DNA from: VXNF01 sp965116465
GTDB lineage: Bacteria > Actinomycetota > Acidimicrobiia > Acidimicrobiales > CATQHL01
Length of the DNA: 64,000 nucleotides
Assembly: GCA_965116465.1 (NCBI GenBank)
Contig: OZ220687.1
Location: 2,294,001-2,358,000, forward strand
Direction: 5' to 3'
In this document: positions 33,599 to 42,282 of the stretch, one piece after another
How the letters are laid out: each line of letters opens with the position of its first letter
How positions within the stretch are numbered: the stretch's first letter is position 1
Made by a program: the position numbers and the translations under genes
Notes under the pieces: generated by a model
Databases searched by the model: none
Told to the model about the DNA's origin: nothing
Seen by the model: the letters and a program-made list of their open reading frames with translations, nothing else

Positions 33599-34828
33599 TC
33601 AGCGATCTCGTCTGTGGCAGTCCCTGAACTCCCTTCCAGAGTCGCATGCGCACTGCTCGGTCCGAGAAAAGGATGTCGGGTCGCGTATTCCGTCTGCCGT
33701 TAGGGCGCCGAATTGGATGTTGATGCCCCATCGAATTTCGGGTGGTATATTCAGTCCGTTTACACTTCCAGCAATCCGGACGAAGGTCCTCCAAACTGGT
33801 CCACTGTCACTTCCAATTCGTGCCAACAACAGGGTTTCGCCGGGTCCGTAATGTTTCTCGAGTTGCTCATGGCGGACCGCTGTGTATGAAGTCAGATGCC
33901 GCTCCAAGTATCTCCAATTATTGTTCCAATTCTCGCTGACATCAGTGAAGAATAGTAGTCGAGCGGGGGAGTCTGTTGTCAGAAGCGTTGCTCGAGGCTC
34001 TCTACTACAGACACTGTCTCTCACGCGACTCAGCATGGCCTTACCGATCTGGACTCTCAAGAGAATCGGAATCGAATCTAGGATCTCGACAGCACTACGA
34101 ACTTGATTCGCTGTATAGCGTCCGTCGTTGACTGGAGTTGCTGCTATGTCTGAGTCGATCCACTCGTCCAGGATATTTGCACGTATTCGGTCGCTATCTG
34201 ATAAGGGATTCAGTGGGAGGACTGGTTCGTAGTCGGGTTTGTTAGCTGCGATCAAGTCGGCTTCGGCAAATCGCCGATAGCGATCCCACTCGTGCCCGAG
34301 ATCAGCTTCGATTTTTTGCTCAATAACGCGTTCTACGTAGTCAATCACGCCTGATGTCGCGAGTATCATGTAGTGGAGTTCATGCCAGTCGGCCAGGGTC
34401 ATTATGATGGTATTGTCATCATCACTACAGATTCGCAGTCCATCGGGGACTGGATCAAGATCCAAGAGGACGACACCTGCCCACGTCTGTGGTGGCTCCA
34501 AGACCAGTTCATGACCGCGGCGTGATCGTAGAGCCACTTTGGTCGTCTCTAGCGTTCTACGCGTTCCTTGCACTTGCCGGACCGCTTCAGCAGCCTTCTT
34601 CATTGCCCAGCGCTTTATCTTCGCCGAGTCGCGGTCGGCCGAGGGGTCTCGCGATTTGACCTGAAGGATTAGACCGCGATCGCCGACTATGAGCATCCCA
34701 TCGGAGACTTCTCTGGTGCCGTCGCCTTTCGGTACTTCAACTGGGTCGTAGACGAAGTCCTTCACACCCAGTTCGGCCGCGAGTCGGCGAGCCGCCTCTT
34801 CCGCGCGGGTTCCCCATGCTGTTGACAC
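33599..34828 (-). CDS. Putative nuclease-like protein with C-terminal SEC-C zinc motif
   Basis: 409-residue protein without a firm family. The N-terminus (about residues 30-60) reads DGMLIVGDRGLILQVKSRDP, resembling the D...(E/Q)xK core of PD-(D/E)xK/NERD nucleases, with Gln in place of Glu. The last 20 residues hold a SEC-C zinc-binding motif (CAC...CH). The middle is mostly helical without a recognised domain. GTG 34828 is the start. Base composition is clearly lower in GC than neighbours, suggesting separate acquisition. It is divergent from the brxF-like gene by about 100 bp. A role as a defence nuclease accessory is inference from motifs and position. Confidence 0.65.
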   Translation of the reverse strand: MSTAWGTRAEEAARRLAAELGVKDFVYDPVEVPKGDGTREVSDGMLIVGDRGLILQVKSRDPSADRDSAKIKRWAMKKAAEAVRQVQGTRRTLETTKVALRSRRGHELVLEPPQTWAGVVLLDLDPVPDGLRICSDDDNTIIMTLADWHELHYMILATSGVIDYVERVIEQKIEADLGHEWDRYRRFAEADLIAANKPDYEPVLPLNPLSDSDRIRANILDEWIDSDIAATPVNDGRYTANQVRSAVEILDSIPILLRVQIGKAMLSRVRDSVCSREPRATLLTTDSPARLLFFTDVSENWNNNWRYLERHLTSYTAVRHEQLEKHYGPGETLLLARIGSDSGPVWRTFVRIAGSVNGLNIPPEIRWGINIQFGALTADGIRDPTSFSRTEQCACDSGREFRDCHRRDR

Positions 34829-34930
34829 AGTTGTAATTTACCGTGGGCACTCGGCCGGGCCACCGAGTGTCGTACGGCACTCGTAGCCTGCATGAGTGGT
34901 AGACCGGCGCAGGTCAGAGGATTCTCAACG

Positions 34931-35482
34931 ATGAAGGACGCGGGAGACGTAGCAAGTCGGGACGGCTGCTCGCGGCCGTCGCGAATCTCTCGCGCACGGC
35001 CACTGTGGCTCGAACAGGCTCATGGAGACGTCGAGGCGCTCCGGCAGCTGGGGGCGGTGTCGCTCTTGGGTGTTGGGCCGGGTGGCCGGGCCGGGGGGCT
35101 GGCGGTGCTCGACGAACTCGGGCGGGCACTGGGGACAGCACCCGTGTCGGTTACCGAGGTGGGGCTGGCCGGGACGCCTGCCGGGACGTGGCAGGAGTTG
35201 CTGGACCGGCTGGAGGGCCACCCCCTGCTGTACGACTTGGAGGCCCTGTGCTGGGAGCCCTGGCTGTTGGTGGACTTGCGGCGCTTCCTGCAGTTGCTTG
35301 CTCGGAAGGCGGGTGTGATCGCGCTTTGGCCGGGACGAGTCGGCGACGCCGTCGCGTCCTTCTCCGAGCCCAGCCGGCGGGACCACGTTCGCGTCGAGTT
35401 GGCCGGGATGAGCGTGCTGCGGCCCGTGCCGACACGGTTTCCCGACGAGGTGCCTTTCGAGATCGAACGGGCTCCTCGGTGA
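34931..35482 (+). CDS. brxF: BrxF-like protein with degenerate P-loop
   Basis: First gene of the BREX-type cassette. The layout matches BrxF P-loop proteins of type 3 BREX: an early P-loop (LLGVGPGGRAGGL), a Walker B-like LLYDLEAL, then FLQLLARKAGVIALWPGRVG, and a C-terminal FSEPSRRDHVRVEL block. In the P-loop the usual G-K-S/T is G-R-A, read directly from the DNA, so nucleotide hydrolysis is doubtful. The start is uncertain: ATG 34931 (183 residues, AGAGG upstream) is preferred to ATG 34892, and homologues may begin even later. The 279 bp to brxC are long enough for an internal promoter. Assignment is by pattern and position. Confidence 0.62.
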   Translation: MKDAGDVASRDGCSRPSRISRARPLWLEQAHGDVEALRQLGAVSLLGVGPGGRAGGLAVLDELGRALGTAPVSVTEVGLAGTPAGTWQELLDRLEGHPLLYDLEALCWEPWLLVDLRRFLQLLARKAGVIALWPGRVGDAVASFSEPSRRDHVRVELAGMSVLRPVPTRFPDEVPFEIERAPR

Positions 35483-35761
35483 AGGGCGGCGCGCCGACGG
35501 CCTGGGGCGACGAGTTCACGAGGCGCCACTCGAGCCGCCCCAGTCGCTCGGACAGGCCGGGCAGACCGGACGGTGTGGCGCCGAATCGAGCCGGATCGTC
35601 CCACGGGCGCCTGCAGGCTGCTGCGGAACGGCGGCCCCGGCATCGAGTAGCGCTGGGTCCGGCCGCATCGTCGCACGGGACTGCGAGAATGTCCCGATGA
35701 GGCGTCCGATCTGGCTTCCGATGCATCATCGGCCCACGAGGCCTGCAGGAGGGACCCGCCG

Positions 35762-38700
35762 ATGAAGTACCGCGATCTCGTGTCGTTCGAGTCGATCGAG
35801 CAGGTGAAGGAGTTGCGTCACGCCGACGATCTGGGCGAGGCGCGGCGGGATGTTGAGACGTTGGTGGTGTCGCCCCGGCTCGCCGAGCAGCTCACCGGGC
35901 TGATCCTGCCGAACATGGACCTCGACTCGGCGCCCGACGCCAAGGGTCTGTTGATCGTGGCGAACTACGGCACGGGCAAGACGCATCTGATGTCGGTGGT
36001 GTCGTCGATCCTCGAGCACGCGGAACTGGTCGACTCGGTGCGTTCGGACGCGGTCCGGGAGGCCGCGGCGCCGCTGGGTGGCCGCTACCGGGTGATCCGC
36101 GCCGAGATCGGCGCCACCAGGATGGGGCTGCGGGACATCATCACGAGGGAACTGACCGACGGGCTGGCCCGCCTGGGCGTGGATTTCGAGTTCCCGGACC
36201 TGACGGAGGTCACCAACACCAAGCGCAGCCTCGAGGAGATGATGGCCGCCTTCGAGGCGGTGCACGGCGATCAGGGTCTGCTGTTCGTGTTGGACGAGAT
36301 GTTGGAGTATCTGGCGGGGAGGCGCGATCACGAGTTGCGCCTGGATCTAACGGTGCTGCGCGAGATCGGCGAGATCTGCAAGTCCACCCGGTTCCGCTTC
36401 ATCGGCAGCGTGCAGGAGGCGGTCTTCGACAATCCCCGCTTCGCCAGCGCGGCGGACGCGATCGTCCGGGTCCGGGAGCGCTTCGCGCAGGTGCGGATCT
36501 CCCGCGAGGACATCGCCTACGTGGTGGAGGAGCGGCTGCTGCGCAAGACGCCCGAGCAGAAGGCGATGATCCGCGCCCACCTCCAGGAGTTTGCCCCCGC
36601 GTTCGAGGGCATGGCGGAGTACCTGGAGACATTTGTGGCGCTGTACCCGGTGCATCCCGCCTATCTGCGCATCTTCGAGCAGGTCACGCTGGTGGAGAAG
36701 CGCAGGGTGCTGACAACGCTGTCCGGCGAGATGGGCGCCCTGCTCGACAGCGACGTGCCCGACGACGCGCCGGGGCTGATCTGCTACGACACCTACCGGG
36801 CGCAACTCCAGGACGACCCGTCGAACCGGACGATCCCCGAGGTCCGCGAGGTGCTCGACAAGGCACAGGTGCTCCGCGCCAGGGTTGCGAGGGCCCTGCC
36901 GACGCAGGAGTTCAGGTCGACGGCGCTGAGGATCGTCGACGCGCTGGCGGTGCATCGGCTCACCACAGAGGACATCGACATCCCCATCGGACCGTCGGTC
37001 GCCGAGCTGCGCGACGACCTGACGCTGCTGCCGCCGGGTCTGCCGGAGCGGGACTCGTTCTTCCTGGAAACGACCGTCGGCACGATCGTCGAGGAGATCA
37101 TCAGGACCGTCGCCGGTCAGTTCATCACCCTGAACGAGGACAACGGGCAGATCTACCTCGACGTCCGCAAGGACATCGACTACGACCAGCGCATCGACGA
37201 GCGGGCCGAGTCGCTGGACCATGGCCGGCTCGACGAGGCCTACTTCCGGGCGCTGGAGACCGTGCTCGAGCAGCGCGACAACCCGTACGTGGCGGGCTAC
37301 CGCATCTGGGCCTACGAAGTGAACTGGGCAGCAAAGCACGTCACCCGGCGGGGCTACCTGTTCATGGGTGCCCCGAACGAGCGGTCCACCGCGCAGCCGC
37401 CGCGGGACTTCTACGTGTACTTCCTGCAGCCCTACGACCCGCCGTCCTTCGACGACGAGGAGAAGCCCGACGAGGTGTTCTTCCGGCTCGCCGCCCACGA
37501 CGACGACTTCACGGGCGCGCTGCAGCGCTACGCCGGTGCAGTTGCGCTGGAGGCCGAGTCCACGGGCCAGCACCGCACGGTGTACGCCGGCAAGCGCGAG
37601 CGGTACCTGCGGGAGATGGTCTCGTGGCTGCGCGCCCACATGGGCGACGCCGTCACCGTGACCTACCGGGGTCACACCCAGCCGGTGGGATCGGCGCCGG
37701 GCTCGGTCACCGGACCGGGGGCGTCGGTGAAGGAGCGGATCGACGGGCTCGCCGCGGCGGCCCTGACGGCGCACTTCGAGGACCGCTACCCGGCCTACCC
37801 GGCGTTCGGTGTGCAGATCACCGGCGACAGCCTGGCGCGCACCGTCCGCCAGGCGCTGCAGCAGATCGTCGCCAACCGCCCGAACGACCTGGGCTCCCGG
37901 GTGCTGACGGCTCTGGGGCTGCTGGATGTGCAGGGCAACCTCGCCGCCGCCGGTCCCTACGCCGAGCACCTATTGGTGCAGCTCGAGCGCGCCACCGGGC
38001 GCGCCGTGAACCGCGCCGAGTTGTTCGCCGAGCGCGACGCGGGGGTGTTCACCTGGGGGCCGTGGCACCTCGAGCCGTGCTGGTTCGTGGTCGTGGCCGC
38101 GGCGCTCACCCAACTCGGTCGCCTCGAGATCGGTTTCGCCGGCGGCCAACTCGACGCCGTCGGCCTCGACAGGCTTTCGGCGATGAGCCTCGAAGACCTC
38201 GAGGCGGTCACCCATGTCGCCCCGCCGCAGGAACTCCCGCTGACGACCCTCAAAGAGGCGATCGGCCTGATCGACATTCCTCCCGGCCACGTCGGGCCGC
38301 TGGGCGCGACCCCGGAACTGGTGCAGAGCGTCGCCACGAAATGTGTCGAGTACGCCGACAAGCTCGCCATAGCACGGACGTCGCTCACCGACGGGATCAC
38401 CGTCTGGGGCGCCGAAGTGCTCGAACACGTTGATGAGCGTTCGAGCGCCCTTCGCGCCTTCGAGGACGTGGTGAACGACCTCCGGGCACGCAACACGGTC
38501 GGCAAGCTGAACCGGATCGACCGTACCCGCGAACAGATCGCGGCGGCACGCGACGGTCGCGACACCTTCGACTGGCTCGAGAGCGCCGCCGCTATCGCCG
38601 CGCACGTCACCGACGTCACCGCCTACCTGCGCGAGGCCGTCGACACGTTCGGCAAGGACGATCCGGTCAGCGTCGATGCGAACGCGTTGCGCGCAGAGCT

Positions 38701-39448
38701 GCTCGCCCTGTTCGATTCGGAGGCGCCGCCCGATAGGGCGCTCGCCAGCGCTCTGCGAGCGACCGGCGAGAATCTCCGTCACCGGTTTGCTGAGTCCGCG
38801 GTGGCCGCCCACGACCGCGACCGCCTCGACGGCGCCGGCGACGAACGCAAGCGGCGCCTCCGCGAGAGCGACACCTACCGGAGCCTCGGTCGCCTCGCGA
38901 CGCTCGAACTGCTGCCCGGTGGGCTGCACGGCGCGCTGGAGCAGAAGCTGATCGACCTGGGTACGTGCAAGAACTTCGATCCGGCGGCCATGAGCCGGGC
39001 GATCATCTGCCCCGAGTGCCGCTACCGGCCGCAGTCCACCGGTGGTGCCACCGCCGCGGCCCGGCTTGAGCGCGTCGAGGAGGACGTACACGATCTGTAC
39101 CGGAACTGGGAACGCACCCTGGCCGAGAACCTGGCGGTCCCCGAGATGGCCGAGCAGGTCGCCCTCCTCAAAGCCGCCGAGCAGGATGCCGTGAACGCCT
39201 TCGTGGACTCCGGGCACCTGCCCGAGCCGGTCGGCGAACTGTTCGTCGAGGCCGTGCGGCAGGTTCTCCACCGCTTCGAGGTGCACCCCGTCAGCTCGCG
39301 GGAGGTCTGGGGCACCCTGTTCCCCAGGGCGGCCCCGGCGACGCCCGCCGAACTCAGGCAGCGCCTCGCCGGCCTCATCGACGGGCGCGTCGGCGACACC
39401 CCCGAGGAGCGGGTCCGGCTCGTCCCGCGAGAAGGAGACGCTTCATGA
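35762..39448 (+). CDS. brxC: BREX P-loop ATPase BrxC/PglY (DUF6079-like)
   Basis: 1228-residue ATPase, the largest protein of the cassette. Walker A is IVANYGTGKTHLM (Lys73-Thr74) and Walker B LLFVLDEML (Asp178-Glu179). The N-terminus MKYRDLVSFESIEQVKELR is typical of the BrxC/PglY group. A late zinc-knuckle-like pair (IICPECRY) precedes a C-terminal helical region. AGGAGGG lies nine bases before the ATG. In known BREX systems this ATPase is needed with PglX and PglZ for methylation and phage exclusion. Both nucleotide motifs are intact. Confidence 0.85.
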   Translation: MKYRDLVSFESIEQVKELRHADDLGEARRDVETLVVSPRLAEQLTGLILPNMDLDSAPDAKGLLIVANYGTGKTHLMSVVSSILEHAELVDSVRSDAVREAAAPLGGRYRVIRAEIGATRMGLRDIITRELTDGLARLGVDFEFPDLTEVTNTKRSLEEMMAAFEAVHGDQGLLFVLDEMLEYLAGRRDHELRLDLTVLREIGEICKSTRFRFIGSVQEAVFDNPRFASAADAIVRVRERFAQVRISREDIAYVVEERLLRKTPEQKAMIRAHLQEFAPAFEGMAEYLETFVALYPVHPAYLRIFEQVTLVEKRRVLTTLSGEMGALLDSDVPDDAPGLICYDTYRAQLQDDPSNRTIPEVREVLDKAQVLRARVARALPTQEFRSTALRIVDALAVHRLTTEDIDIPIGPSVAELRDDLTLLPPGLPERDSFFLETTVGTIVEEIIRTVAGQFITLNEDNGQIYLDVRKDIDYDQRIDERAESLDHGRLDEAYFRALETVLEQRDNPYVAGYRIWAYEVNWAAKHVTRRGYLFMGAPNERSTAQPPRDFYVYFLQPYDPPSFDDEEKPDEVFFRLAAHDDDFTGALQRYAGAVALEAESTGQHRTVYAGKRERYLREMVSWLRAHMGDAVTVTYRGHTQPVGSAPGSVTGPGASVKERIDGLAAAALTAHFEDRYPAYPAFGVQITGDSLARTVRQALQQIVANRPNDLGSRVLTALGLLDVQGNLAAAGPYAEHLLVQLERATGRAVNRAELFAERDAGVFTWGPWHLEPCWFVVVAAALTQLGRLEIGFAGGQLDAVGLDRLSAMSLEDLEAVTHVAPPQELPLTTLKEAIGLIDIPPGHVGPLGATPELVQSVATKCVEYADKLAIARTSLTDGITVWGAEVLEHVDERSSALRAFEDVVNDLRARNTVGKLNRIDRTREQIAAARDGRDTFDWLESAAAIAAHVTDVTAYLREAVDTFGKDDPVSVDANALRAELLALFDSEAPPDRALASALRATGENLRHRFAESAVAAHDRDRLDGAGDERKRRLRESDTYRSLGRLATLELLPGGLHGALEQKLIDLGTCKNFDPAAMSRAIICPECRYRPQSTGGATAAARLERVEEDVHDLYRNWERTLAENLAVPEMAEQVALLKAAEQDAVNAFVDSGHLPEPVGELFVEAVRQVLHRFEVHPVSSREVWGTLFPRAAPATPAELRQRLAGLIDGRVGDTPEERVRLVPREGDAS

Positions 39449-39515
39449 CCGCGCCGGTTCCCGCACGGCCGCCCCGCTCCGCCGGCCGCGCCAGATCGGG
39501 TGTCGGCGGCAGGGC

Positions 39516-42179
39516 GTGAACCGGCCGCTCTCCGGGCAGGACAGCCTGCCGCTCGACGCCGCCGACGCGGGCGGCAACGGCGACCGCCTGGCCGCCGAGC
39601 AGGCCGCACGCGACGAACTGCGCCGCAGGCTGCCGGAGTTGCGCGACCGTCCCGGCTGCCCGCGCGGCAGCGACGAGGACATCTTCGCCATGTCGCACCC
39701 TCCCTGGTACACGGCCTGCCCCAACCCGTTCGTCGCCGACTGGTTGGCCGACCTGGACCGCCCCGGCGACGACGACCGTGCCGACCCCGGGCCGTTCGCC
39801 GCGGACGTGACCGAGGGCAAGGGCAACGCCTTCTACAAGGCGCACTCCTACCCCACCAAGGTGCCGCACCCGGCGATCATGCGGTTCATCCTCCACTACA
39901 CCCGCCCCGGCGACATCGTCCTCGACGGCTTCGCCGGAACTGGCATGACCGGCGTCGCGGCCCAGGCCTGCGCCAACCCCGAGCCCGATGTCAGGGCTGC
40001 CATCGAGGCCGAACTCGGCGCCGACAAAGTCGAATGGGGCTTCCGCCGCACCATCCTCGGCGAACTCGGACCATCGGCCACGTTCATTGCCGCCGGCATG
40101 AACCTGCCCATCGACGGCGACGCCTTCGACCGGGCCTCGCAGGAACTGCTCGACCGCTTCGACCGCGAGTACGGCTGGATGTACCGCACGAATGTCACCG
40201 TCGGCGAAGAGACCTTCGAGGCGGGCATCGACTACACCGTGTGGTCGGAGGTGTTCACCTGCCCGCACTGTGGCAGTGAGGTCGTCTTCTACGACGTTGC
40301 CTTCGATGCGATGTCCGGGTGCGTGCGCGACGACTTCTGCTGCTCGGCGTGCGGCGCGGCACTCGAGAAGCCCGCCTTGGAGCGTCGCCTCGTCAGGGAG
40401 CGGACACTCGCCGGCGACATTGTGGAGCGAGTCGAGTTCCGCCCCGTGCTGATCTCCTGGCGTCTCGGCCGGGCGATCGGCTCGAAACACGTGGACGACG
40501 GTGACAGGTCCATCCTCGACAGGGTCCGCGGGCTCCGGCTCGCTGGCATTCCGACCAGCGCCCTTCCGCTGGACAACCTCGTCCACGGTACGAGGCTTGG
40601 CCCCAAGGGATTCGAGAGCGTCCATCATCTCTGGCCCAACCGGGCGCTCGCGGCGCTGGCGGTGCTGTGGGGGTGGTCGGCGCAGGAATCGGATCCCCTG
40701 ACGCGGCTGGCGCTGCGGTTCTGGATCGAGCAAGCATTTTGGGGCCTGTCGTGGATGAACCGCCTCCGCGGAAGCGGATATTCTCACGTAAATCAGCACA
40801 TGACTGGCGTCTACTACGTTCCGTCGCTCATTCCGGAATGCTCAGTCCGCTACAACCTTGAGGGACCGTCGCCGACGCGGGGCAAGCGGCAATCTCTTGT
40901 GAAGCTGTGGAAGTCCTCCCCCGCGGTGGCCGGGAACGTGATGATCACGACCGGATCGTCGACGTCACTCCCAATCGCCGACGGGAGCGTTGACTACGTG
41001 TTCGTCGATCCGCCGTTTGGCAAGAACATCCCCTACGCGGATCTCGCCATCGTTGTCGAGGAGTGGCACGGCGTCACCACCTCTTCCGGTGAGGAGGCGA
41101 CGGAGGACTCCTTTAAGGGCCGGGGGCTCGACGACTACGCCGAGTTGATGCGCCGTTGCTTCGCCGAGTTCTTCCGGGTGTTGAAGCCGGGCCGGTGGAT
41201 GACGGTGGAGTTCTCGAACAGCTCCAACGATGTGTGGTTGCGTATCCAGGACGCCCTGGCGTCGGCAGGGTTCGTGGTAGCCGACACGCGGGTGTTCGAC
41301 AAGGACCAACTCTCCTACCGCCAGATCACCGCGGACAACGCGGTGAAGCACGATCTGGTCATCTCGGCCTACAAGCCGGCGGAGGCGGCGGAGCGCTCCT
41401 TCGCGCTCGCCGCGGGCGGACCCGACAGCGCCTGGGCGTTCGTACGTGAGCACTTGGCGCGAGTGCCGGTCACCGAGCGCGTCGACGGTCGCGCCGTCGT
41501 GGTGCGGGAGCGCTCCGCGGACCGGGTCTACGAGCGGATGGTGGCCTACCACGTGGCGCGCAGCACGTTGGTGCCGATGACCGCCGCGGAGTTCTACGCC
41601 GGTTTGGAGCGGCGCTTCCCCGTGCGCGACGGCATGTACTTCCTCAATGAGCAGGTGGAGACCTACGAGCGGTTCCGGACGACGTTCCGGGAACTGGCCG
41701 CCGCAGAGTTGTTCATCCGCGACGAGTCCTCGGCGGTGCAGTGGCTGCGCCAGCTGCTCGCGAACGCGCCGCGCACCTTCGCCGACATCCAGCCGGCGTT
41801 CATGGCTGAGTTGCAGTCCGGGCTGGCGTCGTGGGAAGAGCTGCCCGAGTTGCGGGAGATGCTTGAGGCAAACTTCGTGGACGACGGTGCGGGCCGCTGG
41901 GCAGTGCCCGATCCGCAGCGCTCCGAGCACCTCGATCAGATCCGTACTCGGGCGCTGCTGCGGGAGTTCGAGACCTATGCCTCGGCGAGCGGGCCGTTGC
42001 GGAGGTTCCGCAGTGAAGCGGTGCGCGCCGGGTTCAGGCGAGCGTGGGCCGATCGGGACTTCGTGACGATCTTGGCGGTCGGGCGGCGCATGCCGGACGA
42101 CGCGTTCGTCGAGGATTCGGCGCTCCTGCACTACTTCCGCAACGCCGTACGCCTTTCGGGCCAGGAGCCGGCCGAATGA
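39516..42179 (+). CDS. pglX: BREX adenine-specific DNA methyltransferase PglX (PglXI-like)
   Basis: 887-residue DNA methyltransferase. The SAM motif I is DIVLDGFAGTGMTGVAA (Asp137, Gly141-Gly143). Catalytic motif IV is VFVDPPFGK (DPPF at 498-501), as in amino methyltransferases. Between them are two cysteine pairs (FTCPHCGSE and CCSACG), a probable zinc ribbon. The N-terminal PPWYTACPNPF and AHSYPTKVPHPAIMRFIL are shared with methylases of DUF1156/PglXI-containing operons. It would modify host DNA as the self-mark of the system. GTG 39516 lies 67 bp after brxC. No frameshift seen. Confidence 0.87.
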   Translation: MNRPLSGQDSLPLDAADAGGNGDRLAAEQAARDELRRRLPELRDRPGCPRGSDEDIFAMSHPPWYTACPNPFVADWLADLDRPGDDDRADPGPFAADVTEGKGNAFYKAHSYPTKVPHPAIMRFILHYTRPGDIVLDGFAGTGMTGVAAQACANPEPDVRAAIEAELGADKVEWGFRRTILGELGPSATFIAAGMNLPIDGDAFDRASQELLDRFDREYGWMYRTNVTVGEETFEAGIDYTVWSEVFTCPHCGSEVVFYDVAFDAMSGCVRDDFCCSACGAALEKPALERRLVRERTLAGDIVERVEFRPVLISWRLGRAIGSKHVDDGDRSILDRVRGLRLAGIPTSALPLDNLVHGTRLGPKGFESVHHLWPNRALAALAVLWGWSAQESDPLTRLALRFWIEQAFWGLSWMNRLRGSGYSHVNQHMTGVYYVPSLIPECSVRYNLEGPSPTRGKRQSLVKLWKSSPAVAGNVMITTGSSTSLPIADGSVDYVFVDPPFGKNIPYADLAIVVEEWHGVTTSSGEEATEDSFKGRGLDDYAELMRRCFAEFFRVLKPGRWMTVEFSNSSNDVWLRIQDALASAGFVVADTRVFDKDQLSYRQITADNAVKHDLVISAYKPAEAAERSFALAAGGPDSAWAFVREHLARVPVTERVDGRAVVVRERSADRVYERMVAYHVARSTLVPMTAAEFYAGLERRFPVRDGMYFLNEQVETYERFRTTFRELAAAELFIRDESSAVQWLRQLLANAPRTFADIQPAFMAELQSGLASWEELPELREMLEANFVDDGAGRWAVPDPQRSEHLDQIRTRALLREFETYASASGPLRRFRSEAVRAGFRRAWADRDFVTILAVGRRMPDDAFVEDSALLHYFRNAVRLSGQEPAE

Positions 42180-42199
42180 TGCTGCGACCTATCCTCCTT

Positions 42200-42225
42200 G
42201 TCATTCCCGCGGAAGCCGGAATCCA
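42200..42225 (+). repeat. Dispersed 26-bp palindromic repeat, copy 5, inside the BREX operon
   Basis: Copy GTCATTCC(CGCGGAAGCC)GGAATCCA in the 103-bp gap between pglX and brxHII, the only one inside an apparent defence operon. One arm differs from copy 1 (CCCGC for CCGGC), leaving a slightly weaker stem. Confidence 0.85.
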
Positions 42226-42282
42226 CCGTTCAGCTGTCCGGTTTGCGCTTGCCGCGGGCTGCTCGGCAGGTCGCCAACGGTG

